The position numbers and the translations under genes were made by a program. Below are positions 24,721-33,377 of a DNA stretch of 64,000 bases, piece by piece. Origin of the DNA: Streptomyces asiaticus (GTDB lineage Bacteria > Actinomycetota > Actinomycetes > Streptomycetales > Streptomycetaceae); contig NZ_JAGSHX010000006.1 of assembly GCF_018138715.1 (NCBI RefSeq), positions 6,448,001 to 6,512,000 of the forward strand. Direction: 5' to 3'. How positions within the stretch are numbered: the stretch's first letter is position 1; every line of letters begins with the position of its first letter. The notes beneath the pieces were generated by a model. That model was not told where the DNA came from. It saw only the letters and a list, made by a program, of their open reading frames with translations, and ran no database searches.

Positions 24721-25806
24721 GTGCGCGCAGCCGTACTTCACGAGACGGGACAGGACAAGCTCGAGGTCCTCGACGACATCGAGGCGGTGGGCTTCGGCCC
24801 CGGCAAGGTCCGGCTGCGGCTGAGGGCCACCGGGCTGTGCCACTCCGACCTCTCCGCGATGGCCGGGGTGCTGCCGCAGCCCGCGCCGTTCGTCCCCGGC
24901 CACGAGGGCGCGGGCGAGATCCTCGAGGTGGGCGACGGGGTGACCGGGCTGAGCGCCGGCGACCGGGTGCTGGTGTGCTGGCTGCCCGCGTGCGGCGGCT
25001 GTCCGTCCTGTCAGCGCGGTCAGACCGAGCTGTGCCTGACCGGGTTCATGAACGCCGGAACCCCCAACTTCCGCCGCCCGGGCGGCAGCCCGGAGGACGT
25101 CTTCGGCATGTCCGGGACCGGCACCTTCGCCGAGGAGATCGTCCTGGCCGCGCCCTGCGCCGTGCCGATCCCCGACGACGTCCCGTACGACATCGCGGCG
25201 CTCATCGGCTGCGGGGTGACCACCGGGCTCGGAGCCGTCTTCAACACCGCCCGGGTGGAGGCCGGTTCATCGGTCGCGGTCATCGGCTGCGGCGGGGTGG
25301 GCATCAGCGTCATCCAGGGGGCGAGGGCGTCGGGCGCGGCGCAGATCGTCGCCGTCGACCCCGTGGAGTCGCGGCGCGAGGCCGCGCTGCGCTTCGGCGC
25401 CACCGAGGCGGTGGCCCCGGACGGTCTCGACACCGCCAAGAACAGCGTCACGGCGGGCGAGGGCTTCGACTACGTCTTCGAGGTCGTGGGCCGCTCCGCC
25501 ACCGCCCGCCGGGCGTACGAGATCACCCGGCGCGGCGGCACGCTGTGCGTGGTCGGCGCCGGGGCGCTGGACGACTTCCTCCAGCTCAACATGTTCGAGC
25601 TGTTCTTCGACGAGAAGCGGATCCTGCCCTCGCTGTACGGCGGCGGCGATGTGCTCCGCTCCTACCGGCGCACCATCGACCTGTGGCGGGCGGGCCGGCT
25701 CGACCTCGAAGGTCTGATCACCCACCGGGTGCGGCTCGGCGAGATCAACGACGCGATCGGCCAGATGCGGACCGGGGAGGCGCTGCGCACATGCATCGAG
25801 ATGTGA
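24721..25806 (+). CDS. zinc-dependent alcohol dehydrogenase (MDR family)
   Basis: 361 residues. Catalytic zinc ligands are in GLCHSD and the GHEGAG motif (FVPGHEGAGEI). The structural zinc loop has four Cys in CGGCPSCQRGQTELC. The Rossmann segment VAVIGCGGVGISVIQGA binds NAD(P). It oxidises an alcohol or reduces an aldehyde, perhaps of a sterol side chain given its neighbours. The GTG start follows GAGGAG. It overlaps the next start by 4 bp, so it is co-translated with the SDR. Confidence 0.9.
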   Translation: MRAAVLHETGQDKLEVLDDIEAVGFGPGKVRLRLRATGLCHSDLSAMAGVLPQPAPFVPGHEGAGEILEVGDGVTGLSAGDRVLVCWLPACGGCPSCQRGQTELCLTGFMNAGTPNFRRPGGSPEDVFGMSGTGTFAEEIVLAAPCAVPIPDDVPYDIAALIGCGVTTGLGAVFNTARVEAGSSVAVIGCGGVGISVIQGARASGAAQIVAVDPVESRREAALRFGATEAVAPDGLDTAKNSVTAGEGFDYVFEVVGRSATARRAYEITRRGGTLCVVGAGALDDFLQLNMFELFFDEKRILPSLYGGGDVLRSYRRTIDLWRAGRLDLEGLITHRVRLGEINDAIGQMRTGEALRTCIEM

Positions 25807-26744
25807 CCGGCCCGCTGACCGGGAAGACCGCGATCGTCACCGGCGCCGGGCGCGGCCTCGGCCGTGCCGAGGCCCTGGAGCTGGGGCGGCTGGGCGCCAG
25901 TGTCGTCGTCAACGACTACGGGCAGGGCGGACGCGACGGCAGCGGCGAGGCATCGGCGGGACCCGCCGAACAGGTCGCCGAGGAGATCCGCGCGGCCGGT
26001 GGCCGGGCCACGGCGCACGCGGGCGACGTGGCCGACTTCGGGCAGGCGGGCGAGCTGGTCCGGCTCGCGATCGACACCTACGGCACGCTGGACATCCTGG
26101 TCAACAACGCGGGCATCCTGCGCGACCGGATGGTCTTCTCGATGAGTGAGGACGAGTGGGACTCGGTGATCCGGGTCCACCTCAAGGGCCACTTCAACAC
26201 CATCCGCTTCGCCGCCGCGCACTGGCGCGAGCGGTCCAAGGCGGCGGACGGCGGCCCGGTGCACGGCCGGGTGGTGAACACCTCCTCCGAGGCGTTCCTC
26301 GCCGGTTCGCCGGGCCAGCCGAACTACGCGGCGGCCAAGGGCGGCATCGTCGGGCTCACCACCTCCACGGCGGTGGCCCTCGCCAAGTACGGGGTGACGG
26401 CCAACACCATCTGCCCGCGCGCCCGCACCCGGATGACCGAGGACGTCTTCGCCGACTTCGAGCTCCCGGAGGACGGCCGCCTCGACGCACTCGCCCCGGA
26501 ACACGTGGCCCCGCTGGTCGGCTATCTCGCCTCACCGGCCGCGGCGAAGGTGAACGGCCAGGTGTTCGTCGTGCACGGCGGCATGCTGGCGATCCTGGAG
26601 CGGCCGAAGGTGGCGGCGAAGGTGGACGCGAAGGGGGACGCCTTCGGCTTCGAGGAGCTGGACGCGGCGCTGACGCCGTACTTCGCGGAGCGGGGCGGGG
26701 AGGGCTTCGCGGCGGTGGAGGTGCTGGGGCTCAAGCGGGGGTGA
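25803..26744 (+). CDS. short-chain dehydrogenase, Hsd4A-like (17-beta-HSD type 4)
   Basis: 313 residues. Cofactor loop TGAGRGLGRAEALELGRLGA, NNAGILRDRM, catalytic Ser in NTSSEAF and Tyr-Lys in YAAAKGG. The pattern NDYGQGG, VHLKGHFNTIR and NTICPRARTRMTEDVF closely resembles Rv3502c (Hsd4A), the beta-hydroxyacyl-CoA dehydrogenase of sterol side-chain oxidation. GTG 25803 overlaps the alcohol dehydrogenase stop; ATG 25791 is an alternative. With Hsd4B upstream, hydration and dehydrogenation steps of one beta-oxidation cycle sit in one operon. Confidence 0.87.
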   Translation: MTGPLTGKTAIVTGAGRGLGRAEALELGRLGASVVVNDYGQGGRDGSGEASAGPAEQVAEEIRAAGGRATAHAGDVADFGQAGELVRLAIDTYGTLDILVNNAGILRDRMVFSMSEDEWDSVIRVHLKGHFNTIRFAAAHWRERSKAADGGPVHGRVVNTSSEAFLAGSPGQPNYAAAKGGIVGLTTSTAVALAKYGVTANTICPRARTRMTEDVFADFELPEDGRLDALAPEHVAPLVGYLASPAAAKVNGQVFVVHGGMLAILERPKVAAKVDAKGDAFGFEELDAALTPYFAERGGEGFAAVEVLGLKRG

Positions 26745-26756
26745 GGTGCCGCCGGC

Positions 26757-26789
26757 CGGGGGCATCCCGCGATCGCGGGACGCCCCCGG
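26757..26789 (+). terminator. GC-rich hairpin after the Hsd4A operon
   Basis: GGGGGCATCCCGCGAT pairs with ATCGCGGGACGCCCCC, a 16-bp stem with one mismatch, starting 13 bp past the stop. There is no T-tract, as is usual in Streptomyces. Confidence 0.8.
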
Positions 26790-26820
26790 GGCACCTACGG
26801 TCTTGGGGTCTTGACGGTCG

Positions 26821-26982
26821 TCAGGAGCCGTTCTCGTTCGGGCGACGGTGGCGGCCGTGGACCGGTGCCTGGGTCTCCTCGGACGCGGCCTGCCCCCGGT
26901 GCTTGCCCTGAGCGCCATCGGCCTGGGCCGCGGCGGCGTCCCGCGGGCGCGCCTGAGTCGTGTCGATGTGGGTTTCGGACAT
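26821..26982 (-). CDS. small hydrophilic protein, 53 residues
   Basis: Complete ORF from ATG to TGA, product beginning MSETHIDTTQ and containing GKHRGQAA, HGRHRR and an Asn-Glu-Asn-Gly-Ser end. It is Gln/Ala/His/Arg-rich with no membrane segment. Small proteins of this look recur in Streptomyces but I know no function. The ribosome site is weak. It fills most of the 26745-27115 gap. Confidence 0.5.
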   Translation of the reverse strand: MSETHIDTTQARPRDAAAAQADGAQGKHRGQAASEETQAPVHGRHRRPNENGS

Positions 26983-27115
26983 GGTGGGTACGTCACCCCG
27001 TCAGATCGCTTTGTACTGTGCGAAAGGGGCTGACCACGATGTCGCACGACGTTCCATGCGCATCACCCGAGGCGTCCCACGTGTGAACGCAGGGATGCGC
27101 AGCCCCTGACTCAGT

Positions 27116-29017
27116 CTAACCAAGTGGGTGATCCCGGACCCATCGGGGTGGCCGCGGCCGGGGTGGCCGAGCGAGCGGTGCCTGCTGTAGCGGTACGGGC
27201 CGCAGGGCGGGGCTCAGACCGGCCCCGGGGGCGGGCTCCGGCTCGGGCCCCATCTCCTGCTCGACCCCGGCCCACGACCCGGTCCCACCCCACGGCTCGA
27301 CCCCGGATCCGCACTCGGGCTCGGGCACCCGCTCGTGTACGGGCAGTGGCGTCGGCTCGTGTACGGGCATCTCGTGCATGGGCAGCGGCGTCGGCTCGTG
27401 TACGGGCATCGGCACCGGTTGGTGTACGGGCATCGGCGCCCGCTCCCGTAGCGGCATCGGCTCGGGTGCCCGGGACGGCATCGGCGTCGGCTCTGGCGTC
27501 GGCCCGGACGCTCGCACGGGGGCGGACGCGCCGGGCCCGCCGACCCGGGTCCACGGTGTGATCCTGGTCGCGATCCCGGCCGCGGGCGCCGTCGCCCGCG
27601 ACGCCTGAACGCCCTGCGCCTCGGCCGGAACCGGGCCGGACACCTCCGCCACCTGGCCGGACGGCTGGGTCGCCGGTGTCACCCGCGCGGTCCGCCGCGC
27701 TCCCGTCGCCTGGTCCGGCCCCCACGGCGTCGTCGCCTCGTCCGGCCCCCACGGCGTCGCCGTGGCGCCCGGTCTCCATGGCCCCGCCGTGTCGTCCTGC
27801 TGCCACGACCCCGTCGGGGCGTCGGGTCTCCATCGCGCCTCCGCCGTCCCGAACGACCCCGTCCCGAACGACCCCACCCCTGACGGCTCCGCCGCCGCGT
27901 GGCCCGTGGCACCGCTCGCCCACAAGCCCCCCGACAGCCTCGGTGCCGACCCAGCGGCCCCCGCCGCCCCGGATAGGCGCACCCTGGCCAGCCCGCAGGG
28001 CACCTGGGAGGTGACGTACGGCAGGCGCAGTTCGCCGTCCCTCGTCCACAGGCCCGCGCCCGGGAGCCAGCCCTCCGGGGCCGGGAACTCGCGCAGCCGC
28101 CGCTCCGCCGGGCGCCATACGCCCACCCACGGCCGCCCGGCCCCGGCCCCGGGCCCGGCCCCGGATCCGCCCCGTCCGTCGATGCGGAAGGCGACCGCGC
28201 ACACCTCGGGCGTCAGCACCTGCCCCGGCTGCATCGCGAACGGCGTGGCCTCCGACCACCCCGCGGGCCGCAGACAGTCCGGGAACCGCACCGGCCGGGT
28301 GCTGCCCAGCACGCCCCAGCCCAGTCGCTGCTCGCCGGGTGCGTCGGACCGTACGAGAAGCAGACCGCTGTCGGGGTCGGCGAGCAGCAGCCGGTCGTCG
28401 CTGCGCTCGGTGATCTGGAGCAGCGGGCTGGTCTCGCCGCCGCGCCGCAGATCGACCACGACGGCCTTCGTACGGCCGTCGAGTTCGCGGTCGAGGGCCA
28501 GCAGCCGGCCCGTACGGTCCAGCCAACTGCCGCCCGTACATCGGCCGGGCACCTCGGCCAGGTGCTGGGGGGCGAGGACGCCGCCGCCGAACAGCAGCCA
28601 GACGGAGGTGGACCGCGCCCCGCGCCCCAGCGCGAACGCGCACAGGCCGCCGGGCGGGGGCGGCAGCAGCGAGACCTCGGCGCGGTCGATGCCGCCGAGC
28701 GGGCGCTCGCCGGTGCCGGGGCCGGTCGGGTAGAGCAGTGAGAAGGTGTGGTGGCCGGCCACCCGGCGGTGGATGAGCACCTGCCCGTCGGCCAGCGGCA
28801 GCAACTCGCTGTCCGGCTCCTCGGGCTGGGCGGCGGGCAGCGGTACGGCGTAGGGCTCCGGGCCGTCCAGCGTCCAGCGCTCGGGGTACCAGCAGCCCGT
28901 CTCCCCGCCGAGCGCGAGCCGCGCGCCGTACGAGCGGTCCGAGGCGATGGTGAAACCCCCTCGTGGCCGGTGGCCGACGCCCCCGGTGAGGGCGGTGTCG
29001 AAGGCACAGGCAGTCAT
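27116..29017 (-). CDS. beta-propeller-like protein with proline-rich repeat tail, unknown function
   Basis: 633 residues. The first 330 contain repeated short strands with Gly-Asp/Trp turns (SLLYPTGPGTGE, SVWLLFGGG, LLLADPDSGLLLVRS, WVGVWRP), resembling a beta-propeller; the count of blades is not clear. Residues about 370-630 are low complexity, with repeated GPDEATTPW units and then VHEPTPLP/VHQPVPMP units. There is no signal peptide. A large overlapping ORF in another frame has the codon pattern of a shadow. ATG 29017 starts a compact N-terminus (MTACAFDTALTGG). Homologues are common in Streptomyces without a known role. Confidence 0.6.
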   Translation of the reverse strand: MTACAFDTALTGGVGHRPRGGFTIASDRSYGARLALGGETGCWYPERWTLDGPEPYAVPLPAAQPEEPDSELLPLADGQVLIHRRVAGHHTFSLLYPTGPGTGERPLGGIDRAEVSLLPPPPGGLCAFALGRGARSTSVWLLFGGGVLAPQHLAEVPGRCTGGSWLDRTGRLLALDRELDGRTKAVVVDLRRGGETSPLLQITERSDDRLLLADPDSGLLLVRSDAPGEQRLGWGVLGSTRPVRFPDCLRPAGWSEATPFAMQPGQVLTPEVCAVAFRIDGRGGSGAGPGAGAGRPWVGVWRPAERRLREFPAPEGWLPGAGLWTRDGELRLPYVTSQVPCGLARVRLSGAAGAAGSAPRLSGGLWASGATGHAAAEPSGVGSFGTGSFGTAEARWRPDAPTGSWQQDDTAGPWRPGATATPWGPDEATTPWGPDQATGARRTARVTPATQPSGQVAEVSGPVPAEAQGVQASRATAPAAGIATRITPWTRVGGPGASAPVRASGPTPEPTPMPSRAPEPMPLRERAPMPVHQPVPMPVHEPTPLPMHEMPVHEPTPLPVHERVPEPECGSGVEPWGGTGSWAGVEQEMGPEPEPAPGAGLSPALRPVPLQQAPLARPPRPRPPRWVRDHPLG

Positions 29018-29169
29018 CGGTCACTCACCTCCGGCCACTGAACGTAGTTTTCGCACTTCCTGCCGAAGGCCGTAATAGGCGCGCTCCACCCGTAAGTGTG
29101 GCTCTTGCCCGATTCGCCTGAGAGGTCGGGGGTGAATGTGCTGTAAGCGACGCGGGGATGGTTTGTGAT

Positions 29170-29188
29170 TAAAGTAAGGCACACCTAA
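29170..29188. promoter_or_regulatory. iron box (DmdR1/DtxR-type operator)
   Basis: TAAAGTAAGGCACACCTAA agrees with the Streptomyces iron-box consensus TTAGGTTAGGCTCACCTAA at 15 of 19 positions. It is 57 bp before the start of a siderophore-binding lipoprotein gene, implying repression when iron is plentiful. Confidence 0.8.
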
Positions 29189-29244
29189 GTGCGATCGGCG
29201 CGCCCGGGAGAACGGGCGCGCCCAGCTATCCCTGGAGCTCCGTC

Positions 29245-30279
29245 ATGTCCCTGCGCGTCCGCGGCAGTGCCGCCCTCGCCCTCGCCCTGGCCGGGGCGCT
29301 CTCCCTCACCGCCTGTGGATCGTCGGACGACGGCGCGGACGGCGGCAAGCGCAACGGCGGGGGCGGGAAGTCGGTCGCCCAGGGCGGCAAGGACTTCGGC
29401 AAGGCGGCCGAGGAGACCGCGAAGCTGGGCACGGACGCGAAGCCCGGCGCGTTCCCCCGCACCATCACCCACGCGATGGGAAAGACCGAGCTCAAGAGCA
29501 AGCCGAAGCGGGTCGTGGTGCTCGACGTCGGAGAGCTCGACAACGTGGTCTCGCTGGGGCTGAAGCCGGTCGGCTACGCCCCCTCCGAGGGCGACCAGGC
29601 CATCCCCGACTACCTCAAGAAGGACGCCGGGAACCCGAAGAACGTCGGCACCATCAACAACCTCAACCTCGAGGCCATCAACGCCCTCCACCCCGATCTG
29701 ATCCTCGGCAGCAAGCTGCGCGCCGAGCCGCTCTACGACGAGCTGAAGCAGATCGCCCCCACCGTCTTCTCCATCCGCCCCGGCTTCACCTGGAAGGAGA
29801 ACTACCGCCTCAACGCCGCGGCCCTGGACCGCACCGCCGAGGCCGAGCGCTCCCTCGACGCGTACGAGAAGAAGGCCGAGAAGCTGGGCGAGGACATCGG
29901 CGCCGACAAGCCGACGATCACCATGCTCCGCTTCATGCCGCAGGCCACCCGGCTCTACGCCAAGGCGTCCTTCATCGGCACCATCCTCCAGGACGTCGGT
30001 CTGCCGCGCCCGAAGAACCAGCAGGTCGACGACCTCGCCGCGGAGATCGGCCCGGAGCGGATCAACGAGGCCGACGCCGACTGGATCTTCACCGGTGTCT
30101 ACGGCGACCCCAAGGCCACCAAGCGCGACCAGGCGCAGTCCAACCCGCTGTGGAAGAAGCTGACGGCGGTCAAGGCGGGCCGGGCTCGATACGTCGACGA
30201 GGAGACCTGGTACCTGGGTCTCGGCGTCACCGCCGCCGACCGGGTCCTGGACGATCTGCGCGGCTACCTCGTCCACTGA
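29245..30279 (+). CDS. iron-siderophore ABC transporter substrate-binding lipoprotein
   Basis: 344 residues. Signal peptide with lipobox LSLTACGSS (Cys about residue 25), a Gly/Lys-rich spacer, then the two-lobed FecB/FhuD fold: KRVVVLDVGELDNVVSLGLKPVGYA, LEAINALHPDLILGS and a late ADADWIFTGVYGD. It captures a ferric siderophore outside the membrane. The iron box upstream supports this. No permease or ATPase gene is adjacent, so it must work with a transporter encoded elsewhere. The stop begins a tandem repeat. Confidence 0.9.
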   Translation: MSLRVRGSAALALALAGALSLTACGSSDDGADGGKRNGGGGKSVAQGGKDFGKAAEETAKLGTDAKPGAFPRTITHAMGKTELKSKPKRVVVLDVGELDNVVSLGLKPVGYAPSEGDQAIPDYLKKDAGNPKNVGTINNLNLEAINALHPDLILGSKLRAEPLYDELKQIAPTVFSIRPGFTWKENYRLNAAALDRTAEAERSLDAYEKKAEKLGEDIGADKPTITMLRFMPQATRLYAKASFIGTILQDVGLPRPKNQQVDDLAAEIGPERINEADADWIFTGVYGDPKATKRDQAQSNPLWKKLTAVKAGRARYVDEETWYLGLGVTAADRVLDDLRGYLVH

Positions 30280-30331
30280 TCCGCGACGACGGCGACTGAT
30301 CCGCGACGACGACTGATCCGCGACCACGGCG
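30275..30331 (+). repeat. 17-20-bp x 3 tandem repeat spanning the siderophore-protein stop
   Basis: Units begin ACTGATCCGCGACGACG: 30275-30294 (20 bp), 30295-30311 (17 bp), 30312-30331 (20 bp). Each carries TGA (30277, 30297, 30314), and the three fall in three different frames. The first is the gene's own stop. Confidence 0.92.
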
Positions 30332-30407
30332 ACCGGGCGTCGCGGTGGTCGCGCTGAGTGAAGGCCGGGGCAGGGCTCAGCCGTGATCCGGGAGGTAGCC
30401 TTGCCCC

Positions 30408-31256
30408 GTGCCCGCACTCAACGACGTCCTCGCCGCGCTCGACGCCCTCTGGCCGCCCGAGCGGGCGGAGCAGTGGGACGCCGTCGGCACGGTGTGCGGT
30501 GACCCCGACGCCCAGGTCACCCGCGTGCTGTTCGCCGTCGACCCGGTCCAGGAAGTGGCCGACGAGGCGGTGGACCTCGGCGCCGACCTGCTGATCACCC
30601 ACCATCCGCTCTATCTGCGGGGGACCACCACGGTCGCCGCTTCCACCTTCAAGGGCCGGGTGGTGCACACGCTCATCAAGAACGACATCGCCCTGCATGT
30701 CGCGCACACCAACGCCGACACCGCCGACCCCGGCGTCTCCGACGCCCTCGCCGGCGCGCTCGACCTGCGGATCGTCGGTCCGCTGGTGCCCGACGCCACC
30801 GACCCCGAGGGCCGCCGCGGACTGGGCCGGATCTGCGAGCTCGACCACCCCGAGACGCTGCGGGAGTTCGCCGGGCGCGCCGCCGCCCGGCTGCCCGCCA
30901 CCGCGCAGGGCATCCGCGCCGCGGGCGACCCGGACCGCACCGTCCGCCGGGTGGCCGTCAGCGGCGGCTCCGGCGACAGCCTCTTCGACGCGGTGCGCGC
31001 GGCCGGGGTCGACGCGTTCCTCACCGCCGACCTGCGCCACCACCCGTCGTCGGAGGCGCGGGAGCACAGCGATCTCGCCCTGCTGGACGCCGCGCACTGG
31101 GCCACCGAATGGCCCTGGACCGAGCAGGCCGCGGCCCAGCTGGACGAGATCTCCGACCGGCACGGGTGGGGTCTGCGGACGCATGTCTCCCGTATCGTGA
31201 CCGACCCCTGGACGGCCCACGCCGCGGCCCCCGCCGCCCCTCGCTCGACCCCCTGA
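30408..31256 (+). CDS. Nif3-like dinuclear metal centre protein
   Basis: 282 residues with the Nif3/YbgI metal ligands: THHPLYLRG (about residues 63-71), HVAHTNAD (about 98-105) and the C-terminal DLRHHPSSEAREHSDLALLDAAHWATE. Members form toroidal hexamers with two metals per subunit; the annotated GTP cyclohydrolase activity is not settled. GTG start with GGAGG 12 bases upstream. The order Nif3 / zinc ribbon / RNase H-CobC is conserved in actinobacteria (Rv2230c-Rv2228c). Confidence 0.9.
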   Translation: MPALNDVLAALDALWPPERAEQWDAVGTVCGDPDAQVTRVLFAVDPVQEVADEAVDLGADLLITHHPLYLRGTTTVAASTFKGRVVHTLIKNDIALHVAHTNADTADPGVSDALAGALDLRIVGPLVPDATDPEGRRGLGRICELDHPETLREFAGRAAARLPATAQGIRAAGDPDRTVRRVAVSGGSGDSLFDAVRAAGVDAFLTADLRHHPSSEAREHSDLALLDAAHWATEWPWTEQAAAQLDEISDRHGWGLRTHVSRIVTDPWTAHAAAPAAPRSTP

Positions 31257-31297
31257 CCTCGTTTCCGTCCCCAACTCGACTCCCCTGGAGCCCCACG

Positions 31298-32041
31298 CTG
31301 AATGCCGCGCCCGCCGATCAGATCCGCCTCCTCGACGTCCAGGCGCTCGACGTCCGGCTGTCGCAGCTCGCGCACAAGCGCAAGACGCTGCCCGAGCACG
31401 CCGAGATCGAGACGCTGAACGCCGATCACACCCAGCTGCGCGACCTGCTGATCGCCGCGCAGACCGAGGAGAGCGACACCGCCCGCGAGCAGACCAAGGC
31501 GGAGCAGGACGTGGAGCAGGTGCGCCAGCGCGCCGCCCGCGACCAGAAGCGCCTGGACTCCGGGGCCGTCACCTCGCCGAAGGACCTGGAGAACCTCCAG
31601 CACGAGATCGCCTCCCTCGCCAAGCGCCAGGGCGACCTGGAGGACGTCGTCCTGGAGGTCATGGAGCGCCGGGAGTCCGTCCAGGAGCGGGCCGCCGAGC
31701 TGACCGAGCGGGTGGAGTCCCTCCAGTCCAAGATCGCTGACGCCATCTCGCGCCGGGACGCGGCGGCCGAGGGGATCGACGCCGAGATCGCGACCGCCAC
31801 CAAGGAGCGCGAGGTGATCGCCGGGACCATCCCCGCCGATCTGCTGAAGCTCTACGACAAGCTGCGCGAGCAGCAGGGCGGCGTCGGCGCGGCCCGGCTC
31901 TACCAGCGCAGCTGCGACGGCTGCCGCCAGGAGCTCGCCATCACCGAGCTCAACGAGGTGCGCTCGGCGGCCCCCGACACGGTGCTGCGCTGCGAGAACT
32001 GCCGCCGGATCCTGGTCCGTACGCCCGAGTCGGGGCTGTAG
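31298..32041 (+). CDS. C4 zinc-ribbon, coiled-coil protein (DUF164/Rv2229c-like)
   Basis: 247 residues. Residues about 30-185 form a long heptad-rich coiled coil (EQTKAEQDVEQVRQRAARD). The C-terminus has a four-Cys zinc ribbon, CDGC and CENC. The function of the family is unclear; nucleic-acid or protein binding is suggested. The best start is CTG 31298: GGAG lies 7 bases upstream and the family N-terminus NAAPADQIRLLDVQALD follows at once; no ATG or GTG fits. It is followed within 5 bp by the RNase H gene. Confidence 0.85.
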   Translation: MNAAPADQIRLLDVQALDVRLSQLAHKRKTLPEHAEIETLNADHTQLRDLLIAAQTEESDTAREQTKAEQDVEQVRQRAARDQKRLDSGAVTSPKDLENLQHEIASLAKRQGDLEDVVLEVMERRESVQERAAELTERVESLQSKIADAISRRDAAAEGIDAEIATATKEREVIAGTIPADLLKLYDKLREQQGGVGAARLYQRSCDGCRQELAITELNEVRSAAPDTVLRCENCRRILVRTPESGL

Positions 32042-32045
32042 GCCG

Positions 32046-33278
32046 ATGGCGCGGCGCTTCATCGTCGAGGCGGACGGCGGGTCCCGGGGCAACCCCGGGC
32101 CGGCCGGCTACGGCGCCCTCGTGCGCGACGCCGAGACCGGTGAGACGCTCGCCGAGGTGGCCGAGTACCTCGGCACCGCGACCAACAACGTGGCCGAGTA
32201 CAAGGGCCTGATCGCCGGGTTGCGGGCGGCGCACGCCCTGGACCCGGCGGCCGAGGTCCGGGTGCGGATGGACTCCAAGCTGGTCATCGAGCAGATGTCG
32301 GGCCGCTGGAAGATCAAGCACCCCGATATGCGGCCGCTCGCCGCCGAGGCCAAGAGGATCGTCCCGCCCGGCCAGGTGACGTACGAGTGGATCCCGCGCG
32401 AGAACAACAAGCACGCGGACCGGCTCGCCAACGAGGCCATGGACGCGGGCAAGCGGGGCGAGCGGTGGCAGCCGAAGGTGCCGCCCGGCGGCACGCTGGC
32501 GGCGGGCGCGCCGGAGGCCGCCGCGCCCGCCGACGACACTCTCGCCGAGCCCGCCGCCACGGGGGCCGCCCCGGCCACGGGGGCCGCCTCCGCCACGGGG
32601 CCCGCCTCCGCCACGGGGGCCGCCCCGGCGGTGGGCTGGGGCTCGGCGGATCTGGGCACCCCCGCCACGTTCGTCCTGCTCCGGCACGGGGAGACCCCGC
32701 TCACCCCCGAGAAGCGTTTCTCCGGCAGCGGCGGTACCGACCCCGCACTCTCCGACGTGGGCCGCCACCAGGCCGAGCGGGTGGCGGCGGCGCTCGCCGC
32801 ACGCGGCACCATCCAGGCCGTCGTCGCCTCACCGCTGCGGCGCTGCCGGGAGACCGCCGAGGTGGTGGCCCGGCGCCTGGGCTTGGAAGTCCGCGTCGAA
32901 GAGGGACTGCGGGAGACGGACTTCGGCGCCTGGGAGGGCCTGACCTTCGCGGAGGTCAAGGAGCGCTACCCGGACGACCTGGACGCATGGCTGGCCTCCA
33001 CGGAGGTGGCCCCCACCGGCGGCGGCGAGAGCTTCGCGGCGGTCACCCGCCGGGTCGCGCTCACCCGCGACAAGCTGATCGCCCGCTACCCGGGCCGTAC
33101 GGTGCTGCTGGTCACGCATGTGACCCCGATCAAGACCCTGGTCCGGCTGGCCCTGGGCGCCCCGCCGGAGTCCCTGTTCCGCATGGAGCTCTCGGCGGCC
33201 TCGCTGACGGCGGTGGCGTACTACGGGGACGGGAACGCGTCGTTGCGGCTGCTGAACGAGACGGCGCATCTGCGGTAG
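32046..33278 (+). CDS. bifunctional RNase HI / histidine phosphatase (CobC-like), Rv2228c-type
   Basis: 410 residues in two domains. RNase HI (1-140) shows Asp in VEADGGSRGNPGPAGYG, Glu in NNVAEYKGL, Asp in RMDSKLVIEQMSG and a late NKHADRLANEA. An Ala/Thr/Gly/Pro linker of repeated ATGA units (about 160-200) follows. The phosphoglycerate-mutase-like phosphatase (205-410) has LLRHGETPLTPEKRFSG, SPLRRCRETA and VTHVTPIK. The first domain removes RNA from RNA:DNA hybrids. The second is alpha-ribazole-phosphate-phosphatase-like, a step of B12 assembly. It is last in the Nif3 operon. Confidence 0.92.
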   Translation: MARRFIVEADGGSRGNPGPAGYGALVRDAETGETLAEVAEYLGTATNNVAEYKGLIAGLRAAHALDPAAEVRVRMDSKLVIEQMSGRWKIKHPDMRPLAAEAKRIVPPGQVTYEWIPRENNKHADRLANEAMDAGKRGERWQPKVPPGGTLAAGAPEAAAPADDTLAEPAATGAAPATGAASATGPASATGAAPAVGWGSADLGTPATFVLLRHGETPLTPEKRFSGSGGTDPALSDVGRHQAERVAAALAARGTIQAVVASPLRRCRETAEVVARRLGLEVRVEEGLRETDFGAWEGLTFAEVKERYPDDLDAWLASTEVAPTGGGESFAAVTRRVALTRDKLIARYPGRTVLLVTHVTPIKTLVRLALGAPPESLFRMELSAASLTAVAYYGDGNASLRLLNETAHLR

Positions 33279-33283
33279 GGGCT

Positions 33284-33301
33284 GACGGCGGTAGCCGTCA
33301 C
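33284..33301 (+). terminator. hairpin after the Nif3/RNase H operon
   Basis: TGACGGC-GGTA-GCCGTCA, a perfect 7-bp stem six bases past the stop. Confidence 0.65.
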
Positions 33302-33377
33302 GGTGCCGATCGCGGGGGCGGGGGGCTGCCAAGGTGCCGCCCCGCGGCGGCCGTCACGGCGCTTACCGCGGTGGCCG

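Noticed and set aside
27111..29024. 637-residue ORF overlapping the propeller-like gene in another minus frame
   Set aside because: Arg/Gly/Ala-dominated product; the 27116-29017 frame has normal composition and codon pattern.
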